From contig JBCDLH010000003.1 in assembly GCA_038745585.1 (NCBI GenBank), positions 248,001 through 312,000 on the forward strand: DNA of 64,000 bases, read 5' to 3'. Positions 33,393-42,958 of this stretch are shown here, piece by piece. Origin of the DNA: HLUCCA09 sp038745585. GTDB lineage: Bacteria > Pseudomonadota > Alphaproteobacteria > Rhodobacterales > Rhodobacteraceae. A program made the translations under genes and the position numbers. Below the pieces are notes generated by a model. That model was given only the letters and a program-made list of their open reading frames with translations. It was not told the DNA's origin and searched no databases. Position 1 is the stretch's first letter; the number at the start of each line of letters is the position of its first letter.

Positions 33393-34631
33393 ATGTCCCT
33401 TCTGATCTCCTTTGCCGCTCTCTTCCTATCGGTCATCCTGCTGCAGCTCTCTTCCGGCGGTGTCGGCCCGCTCGATGCCATCTCCGGCCTCGCCCTCGGC
33501 TTTAGCAACGCGCAGATCGGCTATCTCGGCTCGGCCCATTTCGTGGGCTTTTTCATCGGCTGCTGGTGGGCGCCGCGGCTCATGGGGGCGATCGGCCATA
33601 CCCGCGCCTTTGCCGCCTTCACCGCGCTTGGCGCGATGGGCCTCTTGGCGCATATGCTGCTGATCGACCCAACCGCCTGGGCGCTGATGCGCGTGGCAAC
33701 CGGGCTCTGCATCGCGGGTTGCTATACGGTCATCGAGAGCTGGCTCAACGCCAAGGCCGATAACGCAAATCGCGGCCGCATCATGGGCACCTATCGCGTC
33801 GCCGATATGGGGGCGCAGCTCGTGGCACAGCTCATGATCTCGGTGCTCGAACCCGCCTCCTACGTCTCTTACAACATCCTAGCACTCCTCTGCTGTGCCG
33901 CGCTCATGCCGCTGACGCTGACCCGCGTGCCGCCACCGGCGACGCCTGACGCGCCGCGGTTAAAGCCCGGCTTGGCGCTGGCGCTCTCGCCGCTCGCGGT
34001 CGCCGGGGTCATCGTCGCGGCAGTCTCGGCGGCTGCCTTCCGCATGGTCTCGCCGATCTATGGGCAGGGGGTTGGCCTCTCGGTCGACCAAATCGCATGG
34101 TTCCTGGCGGCCTGGGTCTTGGGCGGCGCGCTCGCGCAATACCCGGTCGGCTGGCTTGCCGACAGATACGACCGGCGCTGGGTCCTGATCTGGCTCTCGG
34201 TCGCCTCGATCGGCTCTTGCATCGCGACGGTGTTGCTCGGCGGCAGCATCCAGGCGCTCGTCTTTCTCAACGCCATGCTCTTTGGGCTTGTCAGCTTTCC
34301 GATCTTCTCGGTCTCGGCCTCCCACGCGCATGACTTTGCCACGTCCGACCAACGGATCGAGCTCTCTGCCGCGCTCATGTTCTTTTACGCCGTCGGTGCC
34401 ATCGCCGCGCCGACGCTCGCCTCGGTGCTGATGGACCGGTTCGGACCTGCCGCACTTTTTGCGATGATCGCGGTGGCCCATGCCGGGCTCGTCGTCTTTG
34501 GGCTTTACCGGATGCTGGTGCGCGCGAGCCCCGAGGCGCGGACCCGTTATGTCTGGACGCCGCGCACCTCGTTCACGATCGGGCGCCTTGCGGGCCGCGA
34601 GCGGGATCGGGCGCGCGCGGCGGACGACTAA
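33393..34631 (+). CDS. MFS transporter (YcaD-like)
   Basis: A 412-residue protein with about twelve helices. The MFS inter-helix motif appears as GWLADRYDRRWV after helix 8 and GRIMGTYRVADMG after helix 4. The overall pattern (FFIGCWWAPRLMGAIGHTRAFA, WLNAKADNANRGR) matches the YcaD branch common in Rhodobacterales. The substrate is unknown. Confidence 0.9.
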   Translation: MSLLISFAALFLSVILLQLSSGGVGPLDAISGLALGFSNAQIGYLGSAHFVGFFIGCWWAPRLMGAIGHTRAFAAFTALGAMGLLAHMLLIDPTAWALMRVATGLCIAGCYTVIESWLNAKADNANRGRIMGTYRVADMGAQLVAQLMISVLEPASYVSYNILALLCCAALMPLTLTRVPPPATPDAPRLKPGLALALSPLAVAGVIVAAVSAAAFRMVSPIYGQGVGLSVDQIAWFLAAWVLGGALAQYPVGWLADRYDRRWVLIWLSVASIGSCIATVLLGGSIQALVFLNAMLFGLVSFPIFSVSASHAHDFATSDQRIELSAALMFFYAVGAIAAPTLASVLMDRFGPAALFAMIAVAHAGLVVFGLYRMLVRASPEARTRYVWTPRTSFTIGRLAGRERDRARAADD

Positions 34632-34716
34632 ACCTGCCTCTGGCCCCCGTCGGCCCCATCTTGTAGGCACGCGGCCGGACCCTGATGGCCCATCGACCCA
34701 GCAAAGCAAGGCATCC

Positions 34717-36435
34717 ATGGCGCGTATCCTCATCACTTCGGCGATCCCCTACATCAATGGGATCAAGCATCTGGGGAACCTCGTCGGCTCGCAATTGCCA
34801 GCCGACCTTTATGCCCGTTTCGCACGGGCGCGCGGCCACGAGGTCATGTTTCTGTGCGGGACGGATGAGCATGGCACACCCGCCGAGCTGGCCGCCGCCA
34901 AGGCCGGGATACCCGTGGCCGAATATTGCGCCCAGATGCACGAGGTGCAGGCGGGCCTTGCCAAAGGCTTTCGCCTGTCATTCGACCATTTCGGCCGCTC
35001 CTCGAGCCCGCAGAACCAGGCGCTGACCCAGCACTTCGCCGGGCGGCTCGCCGAGCATGGGCTGATCGAAGAAGTGACCGAGCTCCAGGTCTATTCGAAT
35101 GCGGATCGGCGCTTCCTGCCCGACCGCTACATTGAGGGGACGTGCCCCAATTGCGGCTATGACAAAGCCCGCGGGGACCAATGCGAGAACTGCACCATCC
35201 AGCTCAATCCGACCGATCTGATCAACCCGCGCTCGGCGATCTCGGGCTCCAACGACCTCGAAGTGCGCGAGACGCGGCATCTTTATCTGCGTCAATCAGC
35301 GCTCAAGGACGATCTCGACGCATGGATCGACAGTCAGAAGGACTGGCCGATCCTGACGACCTCCATTGCCAAGAAATGGCTGCACGATGGCGACGGGTTG
35401 CAAGACCGGGGCATCACGCGGGACCTCGATTGGGGCGTGCCGGTCAAAAGGGGCACGGAGGACTGGCCGGGGATGGAGGGCAAGGTCTTCTATGTCTGGT
35501 TCGACGCGCCCATCGCATACATCGCCTGCGCCAAGGAATGGACCGACGCCCAAGGCAAGCCCGATGCCGCCTGGCGGCGCTGGTGGCGCACCGATGAGGG
35601 CGCCGACGCTGTCCGCTATGTGCAGTTTATGGGCAAGGACAACGTGCCCTTCCACACGCTGTCGTTTCCGGCCACGCTCATGGGCTCGGGCGAGCCGTGG
35701 AAGCGCGTCGACTACATCAAGTCGTTCAACTACTTGACCTATGACGGTGGACAATTCTCCACCAGCCAGGGACGCGGCATTTTTCAGGATCAAGCGCTGA
35801 AGCTGTTGCCGGCTGATTACTGGCGCTGGTGGCTCTTGTCGAACGCGCCCGAGAGCGGCGATGCCGAGTTTACCTGGGAGAAGTTCCAGCAGGGCGTGAA
35901 CAAGGATCTCGCGGATGTGCTGGGCAACTTCGTCAGCCGCGTGACCAAGTTCTGTCGCTCGAAGTTCGGCGAGGCTGTGCCCGAGGGCGGCGAGACGACA
36001 GCCGAGGGCGCGAAGGCCCGTGCCGAGATCATGGCGCGGCTTGCGGCCTACACCGCGCATATGGATGCAATCGAGGTGCGCAAGGCCGCGGCGGAGCTCC
36101 GCGCGATCTGGGTGGCCGGCAACGAGTTCTTGCAGGAGGCGGCACCCTGGTCGACGATCAAGACAGAGCCGGCGCGGGCAGCCGCCGATATCCGCCTCGC
36201 GCTGAACCTCATCCGGCTTTATGCCGTCGTCTCGGAGCCGTTCATCCCCGATGCGGCGGCGATGCTTCTTGAAACGCTAGCGACCGAGCGCGGCGCGTGG
36301 CCCGAGACCGAGGAGGCGGCGTTCGAGCGTCTGCAACCGGGGCATGCCTTTCGGGTGCCCGAGACGCTCTTTGCTAAGATCCCGGACGAAGATCGCGCGG
36401 CCTGGGCGGAGCGGTTCTCGGGGCAGCGCGCCTAG
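34717..36435 (+). CDS. metG: Methionyl-tRNA synthetase
   Basis: A 572-residue class Ia synthetase. The N-terminal signature is ITSAIPYINGIKHLGNLVGSQ-like, where the HIGH motif is degenerate (HLGN). The zinc knuckle is CPNCGY...CENC at about 143-162. The KMSKS loop is replaced by FSTSQGRG, a variant I recall in this type of alphaproteobacterial MetG. The anticodon-binding helical domain follows, and the C-terminal dimer domain is absent. The start is the ATG of MARILITSAIPY. Confidence 0.95.
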   Translation: MARILITSAIPYINGIKHLGNLVGSQLPADLYARFARARGHEVMFLCGTDEHGTPAELAAAKAGIPVAEYCAQMHEVQAGLAKGFRLSFDHFGRSSSPQNQALTQHFAGRLAEHGLIEEVTELQVYSNADRRFLPDRYIEGTCPNCGYDKARGDQCENCTIQLNPTDLINPRSAISGSNDLEVRETRHLYLRQSALKDDLDAWIDSQKDWPILTTSIAKKWLHDGDGLQDRGITRDLDWGVPVKRGTEDWPGMEGKVFYVWFDAPIAYIACAKEWTDAQGKPDAAWRRWWRTDEGADAVRYVQFMGKDNVPFHTLSFPATLMGSGEPWKRVDYIKSFNYLTYDGGQFSTSQGRGIFQDQALKLLPADYWRWWLLSNAPESGDAEFTWEKFQQGVNKDLADVLGNFVSRVTKFCRSKFGEAVPEGGETTAEGAKARAEIMARLAAYTAHMDAIEVRKAAAELRAIWVAGNEFLQEAAPWSTIKTEPARAAADIRLALNLIRLYAVVSEPFIPDAAAMLLETLATERGAWPETEEAAFERLQPGHAFRVPETLFAKIPDEDRAAWAERFSGQRA

Positions 36436-36456
36436 GGGAGCGAGGGCGCCGGGCGC

Positions 36457-36546
36457 GGGGAACTTGCGCGGGGGGGCAGGCGCGGGGGGCCAGGCGCGGG
36501 GGGGGGCTTGCGCGGGGGGCCTTGCGCGGGGGGCTTGCGTGGGGGG
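36457..36546 (+). repeat. Array of six to seven long G-tracts
   Basis: G-runs of 4, 7, 6, 9, 6, 6 and 6 nt begin at 36457, 36470, 36484, 36498, 36514, 36528 and 36541, spaced by CGCGC/CTTGCGC linkers. They could form G-quadruplexes on the + strand (or in mRNA) just 5' of the histidine kinase gene. Confidence 0.8.
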
Positions 36547-36665
36547 CCGGGCGAGGGCAGCGTCCAACGTTGAGCGAGGCGACGGTGGAAGCCCGGGTGG
36601 GGGGCCGGGCGAGGGCAGCGCCCACCGTGGACCGAGGCGGCGGAGGGAGCCCGGGCAGGGGGCCG
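36541..36665 (+). repeat. 58-bp tandem repeat, about 2.1 units
   Basis: Units starting at 36541 and 36599 share GGGGGGCCGGGCGAGGGCAG at their start and GGAAGCCCGGG-type ends. A third truncated unit begins at about 36657. The array lies between metG and the histidine kinase start, 58 nt from its ATG. Confidence 0.85.
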
Positions 36666-36718
36666 AGGAAGAAGGCCAAGGAGGGCGGCCGGAAAAGAAG
36701 GCCAGCGAGGAGGGAACG

Positions 36719-38287
36719 ATGGGCGACGGATTGCGAGGGCATTACGCAGAGCGGCCCGGCGACGCCATGGGCGCGCTTTTCGCCCACGCGCCGCTGCTTG
36801 CCCTCTCCTTTGACGCCCGTGGACGGCTGACCGATGCGAGCGCGGCTTTGGCGGCGCTGCTCGGGCGGGCGCGTGATGCGCTGATTGGGCGCCTTTTGAG
36901 CGAGGCGATGCCGGGCGCACATCACGCGGCCTTTGTCGACGGCGTCCTGCACCCTTTGCAAGAGACGGGGATCGCCGCCGCCACGGAGATCGCGTTATTC
37001 GACAAGGCGGGCGCGGCCGTTCCCCTGCGCTGCGCGGCCTTCGCCGAGTTCGACCGAGACGGCGCTTTCCAGCGCGGCATCGCCCTTCTCGAAGATCTGC
37101 GCCCGACGCGCGCGACGCTCGAAGAGCTCGATCGCAAGGCTGCCGAGGCCGAGGAGGCGAGCCAAGCCAAGTCGCGCTTTCTCGCTGCGATGAGCCATGA
37201 GATCCGTACGCCGATGAACGCGATCCTCGGCTTTGCGCAACTCCTCGAACTCTCCGATCTTGACGCGACGAGCGCGGGCCATGTTCGCGCAATCCTTTCG
37301 GCCGGCACCGCGATGATGGATCTTCTGACCGACCTTCTCGACCTGAGCCAAGTCGAGGCCGGAGAAATGCGCATCGCGCCGGAGCCCTTTGACCTCCACG
37401 CGCTGATCGACGATCTGGAAGGATGGTGGCGCGGTTCGGCGGCGCAAAAGACGCTGAGCTTTACCGTCCGGCGCGGGCCGGGCCTGCCGCGGGTGGTGCA
37501 ATCGGATGCCGGTCGGATCCGTCAAGTCCTCAACAACTACCTCGCGAATGCGGTGAAGTTCACGGCCGAGGGCGGCGTGACCTTGCGTGCCGATTACGCG
37601 CCGGGCGCCGATGGGCAGGGCATCGTTAAGTTCAGCGTCGCCGATACCGGCCCGGGGATCGCCCCCGAGCACGTGGCGCGGCTTTACAGACCATTCGTGC
37701 GGATCGAGGCCGATGGGCGCGGGCCGCGGCCGGGCTGGGGGCTCGGCCTCTCGATCTGTGCCAACATCGCCGAGGCGTTGGGCGCGGATGTGGGCGTGGA
37801 GTCCAAGGCCGGAGAGGGGGCGACCTTCCGCTTTGACGTGCCGGTGAGCGTCCCGCCCGACGCCGCGCGCTGGCCGGACCGCGCACTTTCGAGCGACATG
37901 CCGGCGCCCGGCCCCGCACGGCACGTCCTCTTGGTGGAGGACAATGCGCTCAACCGCGAGGTCATGCGGCGGATGCTAGAGGATCTGGGACACCGGGTCA
38001 CAATTGCAGCCAACGGCTTTGAAGCGTTGAGCGCGCTGGAGGAGGTCGCGGTCGATGTGGTCGTCATGGACATCATGATGCCGGGCCTCGGCGGCGTTGC
38101 GGCGACAAAGCGGCTGCGCAGCGCGGGCCATGGACGGCGCGACGTACCGATCATCGCCTGTTCCGCCCATGTCTCGGCCGATGACGAGGCGCGCTATCGC
38201 GAAGCGGGTATGACCGTCTTCCTGCCAAAACCCATCGAGCGCGCGGCCCTCGCGCGCGCCTTGGTCGCCGCCGTTTCGGACGGGTAG
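36719..38287 (+). CDS. Hybrid PAS-less sensor histidine kinase with receiver domain
   Basis: A 522-residue cytosolic hybrid kinase. After a PAS-like N-terminal region (about 25-130) come HisKA with H160 in MSHEIRTPMNAI, the N box NYLANAVKF (273-281), G1 DTGPGIAPE (309-317) and G2 GWGLGLSI (339-346). A C-terminal receiver starts at about 402, with D451 in VVMDIMMPG and K504 in LPKPI. No transmembrane segment is seen. ATG 36719 has GAGGAGGG upstream; the frame extends back through the repeat but only this start is supported. Confidence 0.92.
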   Translation: MGDGLRGHYAERPGDAMGALFAHAPLLALSFDARGRLTDASAALAALLGRARDALIGRLLSEAMPGAHHAAFVDGVLHPLQETGIAAATEIALFDKAGAAVPLRCAAFAEFDRDGAFQRGIALLEDLRPTRATLEELDRKAAEAEEASQAKSRFLAAMSHEIRTPMNAILGFAQLLELSDLDATSAGHVRAILSAGTAMMDLLTDLLDLSQVEAGEMRIAPEPFDLHALIDDLEGWWRGSAAQKTLSFTVRRGPGLPRVVQSDAGRIRQVLNNYLANAVKFTAEGGVTLRADYAPGADGQGIVKFSVADTGPGIAPEHVARLYRPFVRIEADGRGPRPGWGLGLSICANIAEALGADVGVESKAGEGATFRFDVPVSVPPDAARWPDRALSSDMPAPGPARHVLLVEDNALNREVMRRMLEDLGHRVTIAANGFEALSALEEVAVDVVVMDIMMPGLGGVAATKRLRSAGHGRRDVPIIACSAHVSADDEARYREAGMTVFLPKPIERAALARALVAAVSDG

Positions 38288-38440
38288 GGCGGAGCGGTCG
38301 CCGCCGACACACCGGGCCGCGGACGGGATCGGCCCGGGCGCGCGGCTGCAACAGTTGTCGCGGGCCTTGGCGCGCCCCATCGTCCTTTTTGTCGAGCAGC
38401 GCTAGGTCTCGTGCGACGGAATGCTCGGAAAGCGCCTGCG

Positions 38441-39604
38441 ATGAGCCTTGCCCCTTACGCGTGCCACCCCGATACGACGCGCGGCCGCTGCGTTGCCGAG
38501 GAGGAAAGCGCCTTCCGCTCGCCCTATCAGCGGGACCGCGACCGCATTATCCACGCCTCCGCCTTTCGCCGGCTCAAGCACAAGACGCAGGTCTTCGTCG
38601 AACATGAGGGCGATTACTATCGCACACGCCTCACCCATTCGATCGAGGTCGCGCAGGTCGCCCGCACGATTGCCGGCGCGCTCGGCCTCAACCCAGAGCT
38701 GACCGAGGCGCTTGCCCTCGCCCATGATCTGGGCCACACGCCTTTTGGCCACACCGGGGAAGACGCGCTCGATGCGCTGATGGCGCCCCATGGCGGCTTT
38801 GATCACAACGCGCAGACGCTTCGGATCGTCACCAAGCTCGAACGGCATTATGCCGCCTTCGACGGGCTCAACCTTACCTGGGAGACGCTGGAGGGCATTG
38901 CCAAGCATAACGGGCCCGTCACCGGTGAACTGCCCTATGGCCTGGCCGATTATGCCAGCGAACAGGATCTTGAGCTTCAGACCTATGCCTCAGCGGAGGC
39001 GCAGGTTGCGGCGATCTCCGACGATATCGCGTATAACAACCACGATCTGCATGACGGGCTGCGCGCCGGGCTCTTTGCCGATGCCGAAATCGAGGCGCTG
39101 CCGCTGATCGGACCCGCCTATGCCGCGGTCGACGCGGATTGGCCGGGGCTCGATGCGAAGCGGCGGCGGCATGAGGCGCTGCGCCGGGTCTTTGGTCAGA
39201 TGGTCAGCGATGTGATCGAGACGACGGGGGCCGAGCTCCGCGCGTCGGGCGCGACGTCGCCCGCCGAGATCCGCGGGCTCGGGCGGGGCGTTGCCCGCTT
39301 TTCGGAGGGGGTGCAGGCGGATGTCGATCTGATCCGCGCCTTTCTCTTTCGCCGGATGTACCGTGCCGAGCGCGTGATGGCCGTTCGGGCGCAGGTGACG
39401 GCGGTAATCGAAGATCTCTTCCCGCTCTACATGGCCGCGCCCGAGCACTTGCCCGCGGAGTGGCAGGCCGACCTTGTGGCGGCGACCGGCGCCACGGCGC
39501 TCGCCCGACGCGTCGCCGATTACATTGCTGGGATGACGGACCGGTTCGCCCTGCAGCAGCACGCCCGGCTTTGTGGCGGTAACGCTGAGCTGGGCTCTGG
39601 CTGA
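38441..39604 (+). CDS. dgt: Deoxyguanosinetriphosphate triphosphohydrolase-like protein (dGTPase family, HD domain)
   Basis: A 387-residue HD-superfamily protein. Motifs are FRSPYQRDRDRIIHASAFRR, TRLTHSIEVAQVARTI with the first HD histidine, and ALAHDLGHTPFGHTGE. The family hydrolyses dNTPs to nucleosides plus triphosphate. I start at ATG 38441, preceded by GGAAAG; GTG 38411 adds ten residues. It heads the dgt-argS-SPOR-nagZ-scpA-scpB block. Confidence 0.93.
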   Translation: MSLAPYACHPDTTRGRCVAEEESAFRSPYQRDRDRIIHASAFRRLKHKTQVFVEHEGDYYRTRLTHSIEVAQVARTIAGALGLNPELTEALALAHDLGHTPFGHTGEDALDALMAPHGGFDHNAQTLRIVTKLERHYAAFDGLNLTWETLEGIAKHNGPVTGELPYGLADYASEQDLELQTYASAEAQVAAISDDIAYNNHDLHDGLRAGLFADAEIEALPLIGPAYAAVDADWPGLDAKRRRHEALRRVFGQMVSDVIETTGAELRASGATSPAEIRGLGRGVARFSEGVQADVDLIRAFLFRRMYRAERVMAVRAQVTAVIEDLFPLYMAAPEHLPAEWQADLVAATGATALARRVADYIAGMTDRFALQQHARLCGGNAELGSG

Positions 39605-39751
39605 CGCGGGCGCCTGCGTGGCGTAAGACTGGGGCAGGCGGCGCGGGCCGGTCCTGATCGCTGCCCCGCGCGCGCGCCGTCCCGCGGTTGACCCTCCTCC
39701 CATGGATGATAGACCCGCGCGCGTCTTCCACCCCATCGACAGGCGCCTGCC

Positions 39752-41497
39752 ATGAACCTCTATGCCGACATCCGCTCCCTCGTGCTCGACGCGCTGGGCG
39801 AGATGGTGCGCGCGGGCGTGCTGCCCGAAGGGCTCAGCTTTGCCAATGTCGCGGTCGAGCCGCCGCGCGACGCCGCCCATGGCGATATGGCGACGAACGC
39901 CGCAATGGTGCTCGCCAAGGCCGCCGGGGCGAAACCGCGCGACATTGCCGATGCGCTCGCCCCCCGCCTCGCCGCCGATCCGCGCGTGGCGACGGCCGAT
40001 GTCGCGGGGCCCGGGTTCATCAATCTGCGGATAACGAGCACCGCCTGGGACACCGTGATGCGGCAGATCCTGACACTCGGGCCCGCCTATGGCCGGTCGA
40101 AGATGGGGGCGAGCAAGCGCGTCAACGTCGAATATGTCTCGGCCAACCCAACCGGGCCCTTGCATGTCGGCCATACGCGGGGCGCCGTCGTTGGCGATGC
40201 GCTTGCCTCGCTCTTGGCCTTTGCGGGCTACGAGGTCACGCGGGAATACTACATCAACGATGGCGGTGCGCAGGTCGATGTCCTCGCGCGGTCGGTCTAC
40301 TTGCGGTATCTGGAGGCGCATGGCCAAGAGGTCGCCTTTGCCGAGGGGACCTATCCGGGCGACTATCTGATCCCCATTGGGCAGGCCTTAAAAGACAAGG
40401 TTGGCGACGCATTCGTCGACAAGGGCGAGCAATATTGGCTCGCCGAGGTCCGCGACTTTGCAACCGACGCGATGATGGCGTTGATCCGCGCCGATCTCGA
40501 TCTCCTGGGCGTCAAGATGGACGGGTTTTTCAGCGAAAAGTCGCTCTACGGTACGGGCCGGATCGAGGAGGCGCTCGAGGCATTGCGCGACAAGGGCCTG
40601 ATCTACGAGGGCATTCTCGACCCGCCCAAGGGCAAGACGCCCGAGGATTGGGAGCCGCGGCAGCAGACGCTCTTTCGCGCGACGGCCCATGGCGACGATG
40701 TCGACCGGCCGGTCAAGAAGTCCGACGGGTCATGGACCTATTTCGCCCCCGACATCGCCTATCACTTCGACAAGATATCCCGCGGCTATGACCTCTTGAT
40801 CGATGTCTTCGGTGCGGATCACGGGGGGTATGTCAAGCGGATGAAGGCGGCCGTTTCGGCGCTCTCGGACGGGGCGGTGCCGCTCGAGATCCGGCTGACG
40901 CAGCTCGTCAAGCTCTACAAGGGCGGGGAGCCCTTCAAGATGTCCAAGCGCGCCGGCACGTTTGTCACGCTGGCGGACGTGGTCGAGCAGGTCGGCGCCG
41001 ATGTCACGCGCTTTGTCATGCTCACGCGGAAATCCGACGCGCCCTTGGATTTCGACTTTGACGCCGTGCTCGCACAAACGAAGGAAAACCCGGTCTTCTA
41101 CGTGCAATACGCCCATGCCCGGGTCTGCTCGCTCTTGCGTAAAGCAGCCGATGCCGAGATCGATGTGCGCGACGAAGCGCTCGCCGCGGCCGACCTCACA
41201 CAGAACACGCACCCAGCAGAGACGGCGCTTGCGGCGAAACTTGCCGAGTGGCCGCGCCTTATCGAGATTTCGTCACGGACCGGGGAGCCGCATCGCGTCG
41301 CCTTTTATCTCTATGATCTCGCAGCCGAATTTCACGCGCTGTGGAACCGTGGCAATGACGAGCCGGGCTTGCGCTTTGTCCAGGAGGGCGATCCGGCCAC
41401 AAGCCAGGCGAAAATCGCCCAGGCGCGCGCCGTCGCCGTTGTGATCGCTTCGGGCCTCAGTATCCTAGGCGTCACACCGGTCGAGGAGATGCGCTAG
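39752..41497 (+). CDS. argS: Arginyl-tRNA synthetase
   Basis: A 581-residue class I synthetase. The HIGH motif is HVGH in ANPTGPLHVGHTRGAVVGD and the KMSKS motif is KMSKRAGTFVTL. The N-terminal Add1 domain (about 1-110) and the C-terminal DALR anticodon-binding domain, ending VVIASGLSILGVTPVEEMR, are both complete. Confidence 0.98.
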   Translation: MNLYADIRSLVLDALGEMVRAGVLPEGLSFANVAVEPPRDAAHGDMATNAAMVLAKAAGAKPRDIADALAPRLAADPRVATADVAGPGFINLRITSTAWDTVMRQILTLGPAYGRSKMGASKRVNVEYVSANPTGPLHVGHTRGAVVGDALASLLAFAGYEVTREYYINDGGAQVDVLARSVYLRYLEAHGQEVAFAEGTYPGDYLIPIGQALKDKVGDAFVDKGEQYWLAEVRDFATDAMMALIRADLDLLGVKMDGFFSEKSLYGTGRIEEALEALRDKGLIYEGILDPPKGKTPEDWEPRQQTLFRATAHGDDVDRPVKKSDGSWTYFAPDIAYHFDKISRGYDLLIDVFGADHGGYVKRMKAAVSALSDGAVPLEIRLTQLVKLYKGGEPFKMSKRAGTFVTLADVVEQVGADVTRFVMLTRKSDAPLDFDFDAVLAQTKENPVFYVQYAHARVCSLLRKAADAEIDVRDEALAAADLTQNTHPAETALAAKLAEWPRLIEISSRTGEPHRVAFYLYDLAAEFHALWNRGNDEPGLRFVQEGDPATSQAKIAQARAVAVVIASGLSILGVTPVEEMR

Positions 41498-41584
41498 ACG
41501 TTTCACGCCCGGATCGAGCAGGCGGACGCCGCGCAGCAAAAGCCCCCGGATGAGGGGTGGCGCGGCCGAGAGACGAGGCAGAGC

Positions 41585-42904
41585 ATGAGCTACACCTACG
41601 CAGAGGGCCCCGCGGGCGGGGCCAGCGCCGGCATGGAGCCGGCCTATCCGCGCGACGCGCGCTTCGGCCGCGCCGCGTCGCATCAGGTCATGACGTCGAA
41701 CCGCGCCCCGGGCGCCCCGGCCCCCGCCGTGGAGCCGTGGGCCGAAGAGGCGCGCTTTATGGCCGAGGACACCGAGACGGAGGCCTATGCGACCTCCGCC
41801 GGCGTGCCGTTGCGCAACATGTTGCACGCGTCGGCCGCACTCACCTCAATCGCGCTGGTCGTTTGGATCGGGATCTGGGGCTATGGCCAGGTGATGCGGG
41901 ATGTCGCCGGGGTTCCGGTTGTCGCCGCGCTCGAAGGGCCGATGCGCATCCAGCCCGAGACGCCCGGCGGGCAGATCTCGGAGCATAGCGGCCTTGCGGT
42001 CAACGCCGTCAAGGCGGGCACGCCGGAGCAAGACCTCGCCGAGACGGTGCGCCTTGCGCCGCAGCCCGTGCCGCTCGCCGCCGAAGACATGCCGATTGCC
42101 GCGGGCGCGCCACTGGCCGCGTCCGGCGAGACTGACCGGATCGCCGAAACGCCCGTTGCAGAGGAGCCCGCGCCGGCGGAGCAGGTGGCAGGGGCGCGCC
42201 GCGCCCCTGACGCCGGCGCCGGTGCAGGGCCAGATGCGACCGCGGGCGCAACCCTCGACGCGCTCACACCGCTTAGCCCGGTCGATGAAGCCCAAGCCCC
42301 CGCGGCGCAAGGAGAGCCTACGGCGCCCGCCACGACCGACAGCGCGGCGATCGAAGGGGCGCCCACGGGCACCGCGATTTCCCATGCCGAAGCGCTGGCG
42401 CGCGCCCTGAGCGAAGGCCTCGCCCCCTTGGCCGCGGAGGCTGCGCGCGATGCCTCCGCCGCGTTCGGCGCCGAGATCATCCCGGCCAACGTCCCCGGCG
42501 TGGCACGCTCGCCCCGCCCGCCGACGCGGCCGGCACAGCTCTCGCGCCTCGACGCAGCCGAGGCGAGCGCGGCCTTTGTCGCCGCGGAGGCCGGCACCTC
42601 CGACGCGACTGCGTTGTCCGCCTCAGAGACACCGGACGTCGCCGCAATTGTACCTGGAACGCGGCTCGTGCAGCTCGGCGCCTATGACACCGCCGACGAG
42701 GCGCGCGCCGCCTGGGGCGAGATCACAGGGCGGTTTGCGCCCCTGCTGGACGACAAAGGGCGCGTGGTGCAGGAGGCCGAAGCGGGCGGACGTGCCTTTT
42801 TCCGGCTCCGCGCACGGGGCTTTGCCGATCTGGCGGAAGCGCGCCGGTTTTGTGCGGCGCTCGGCGCGGCGGGTGCAGACTGCATCCCGGTCGTGGCACG
42901 CTAG
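41585..42904 (+). CDS. SPOR domain-containing membrane protein
   Basis: A 439-residue protein. A cytosolic N-terminus of about 80 residues is followed by one transmembrane helix (SAALTSIALVVWIGIWGYG, about 83-101), a long alanine/proline-rich periplasmic linker (about 105-355) and a C-terminal SPOR domain (LVQLGAYDTADEARAAWG to CIPVVAR). SPOR domains bind denuded glycan at the division site, so it is probably a divisome accessory. It lies between argS and nagZ, the usual alphaproteobacterial order. Confidence 0.92.
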   Translation: MSYTYAEGPAGGASAGMEPAYPRDARFGRAASHQVMTSNRAPGAPAPAVEPWAEEARFMAEDTETEAYATSAGVPLRNMLHASAALTSIALVVWIGIWGYGQVMRDVAGVPVVAALEGPMRIQPETPGGQISEHSGLAVNAVKAGTPEQDLAETVRLAPQPVPLAAEDMPIAAGAPLAASGETDRIAETPVAEEPAPAEQVAGARRAPDAGAGAGPDATAGATLDALTPLSPVDEAQAPAAQGEPTAPATTDSAAIEGAPTGTAISHAEALARALSEGLAPLAAEAARDASAAFGAEIIPANVPGVARSPRPPTRPAQLSRLDAAEASAAFVAAEAGTSDATALSASETPDVAAIVPGTRLVQLGAYDTADEARAAWGEITGRFAPLLDDKGRVVQEAEAGGRAFFRLRARGFADLAEARRFCAALGAAGADCIPVVAR

Positions 42905-42958
42905 CGCAATGACCACCAAGGCCATGCCATCGCACCGCCGGGCCGTGGAGGGCTCGGC

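Noticed and set aside
36344..36718. Upstream extension of the histidine kinase frame
   Set aside because: Translated G-tracts and repeats without a domain; GAGGAGGG before ATG 36719 is the better start.
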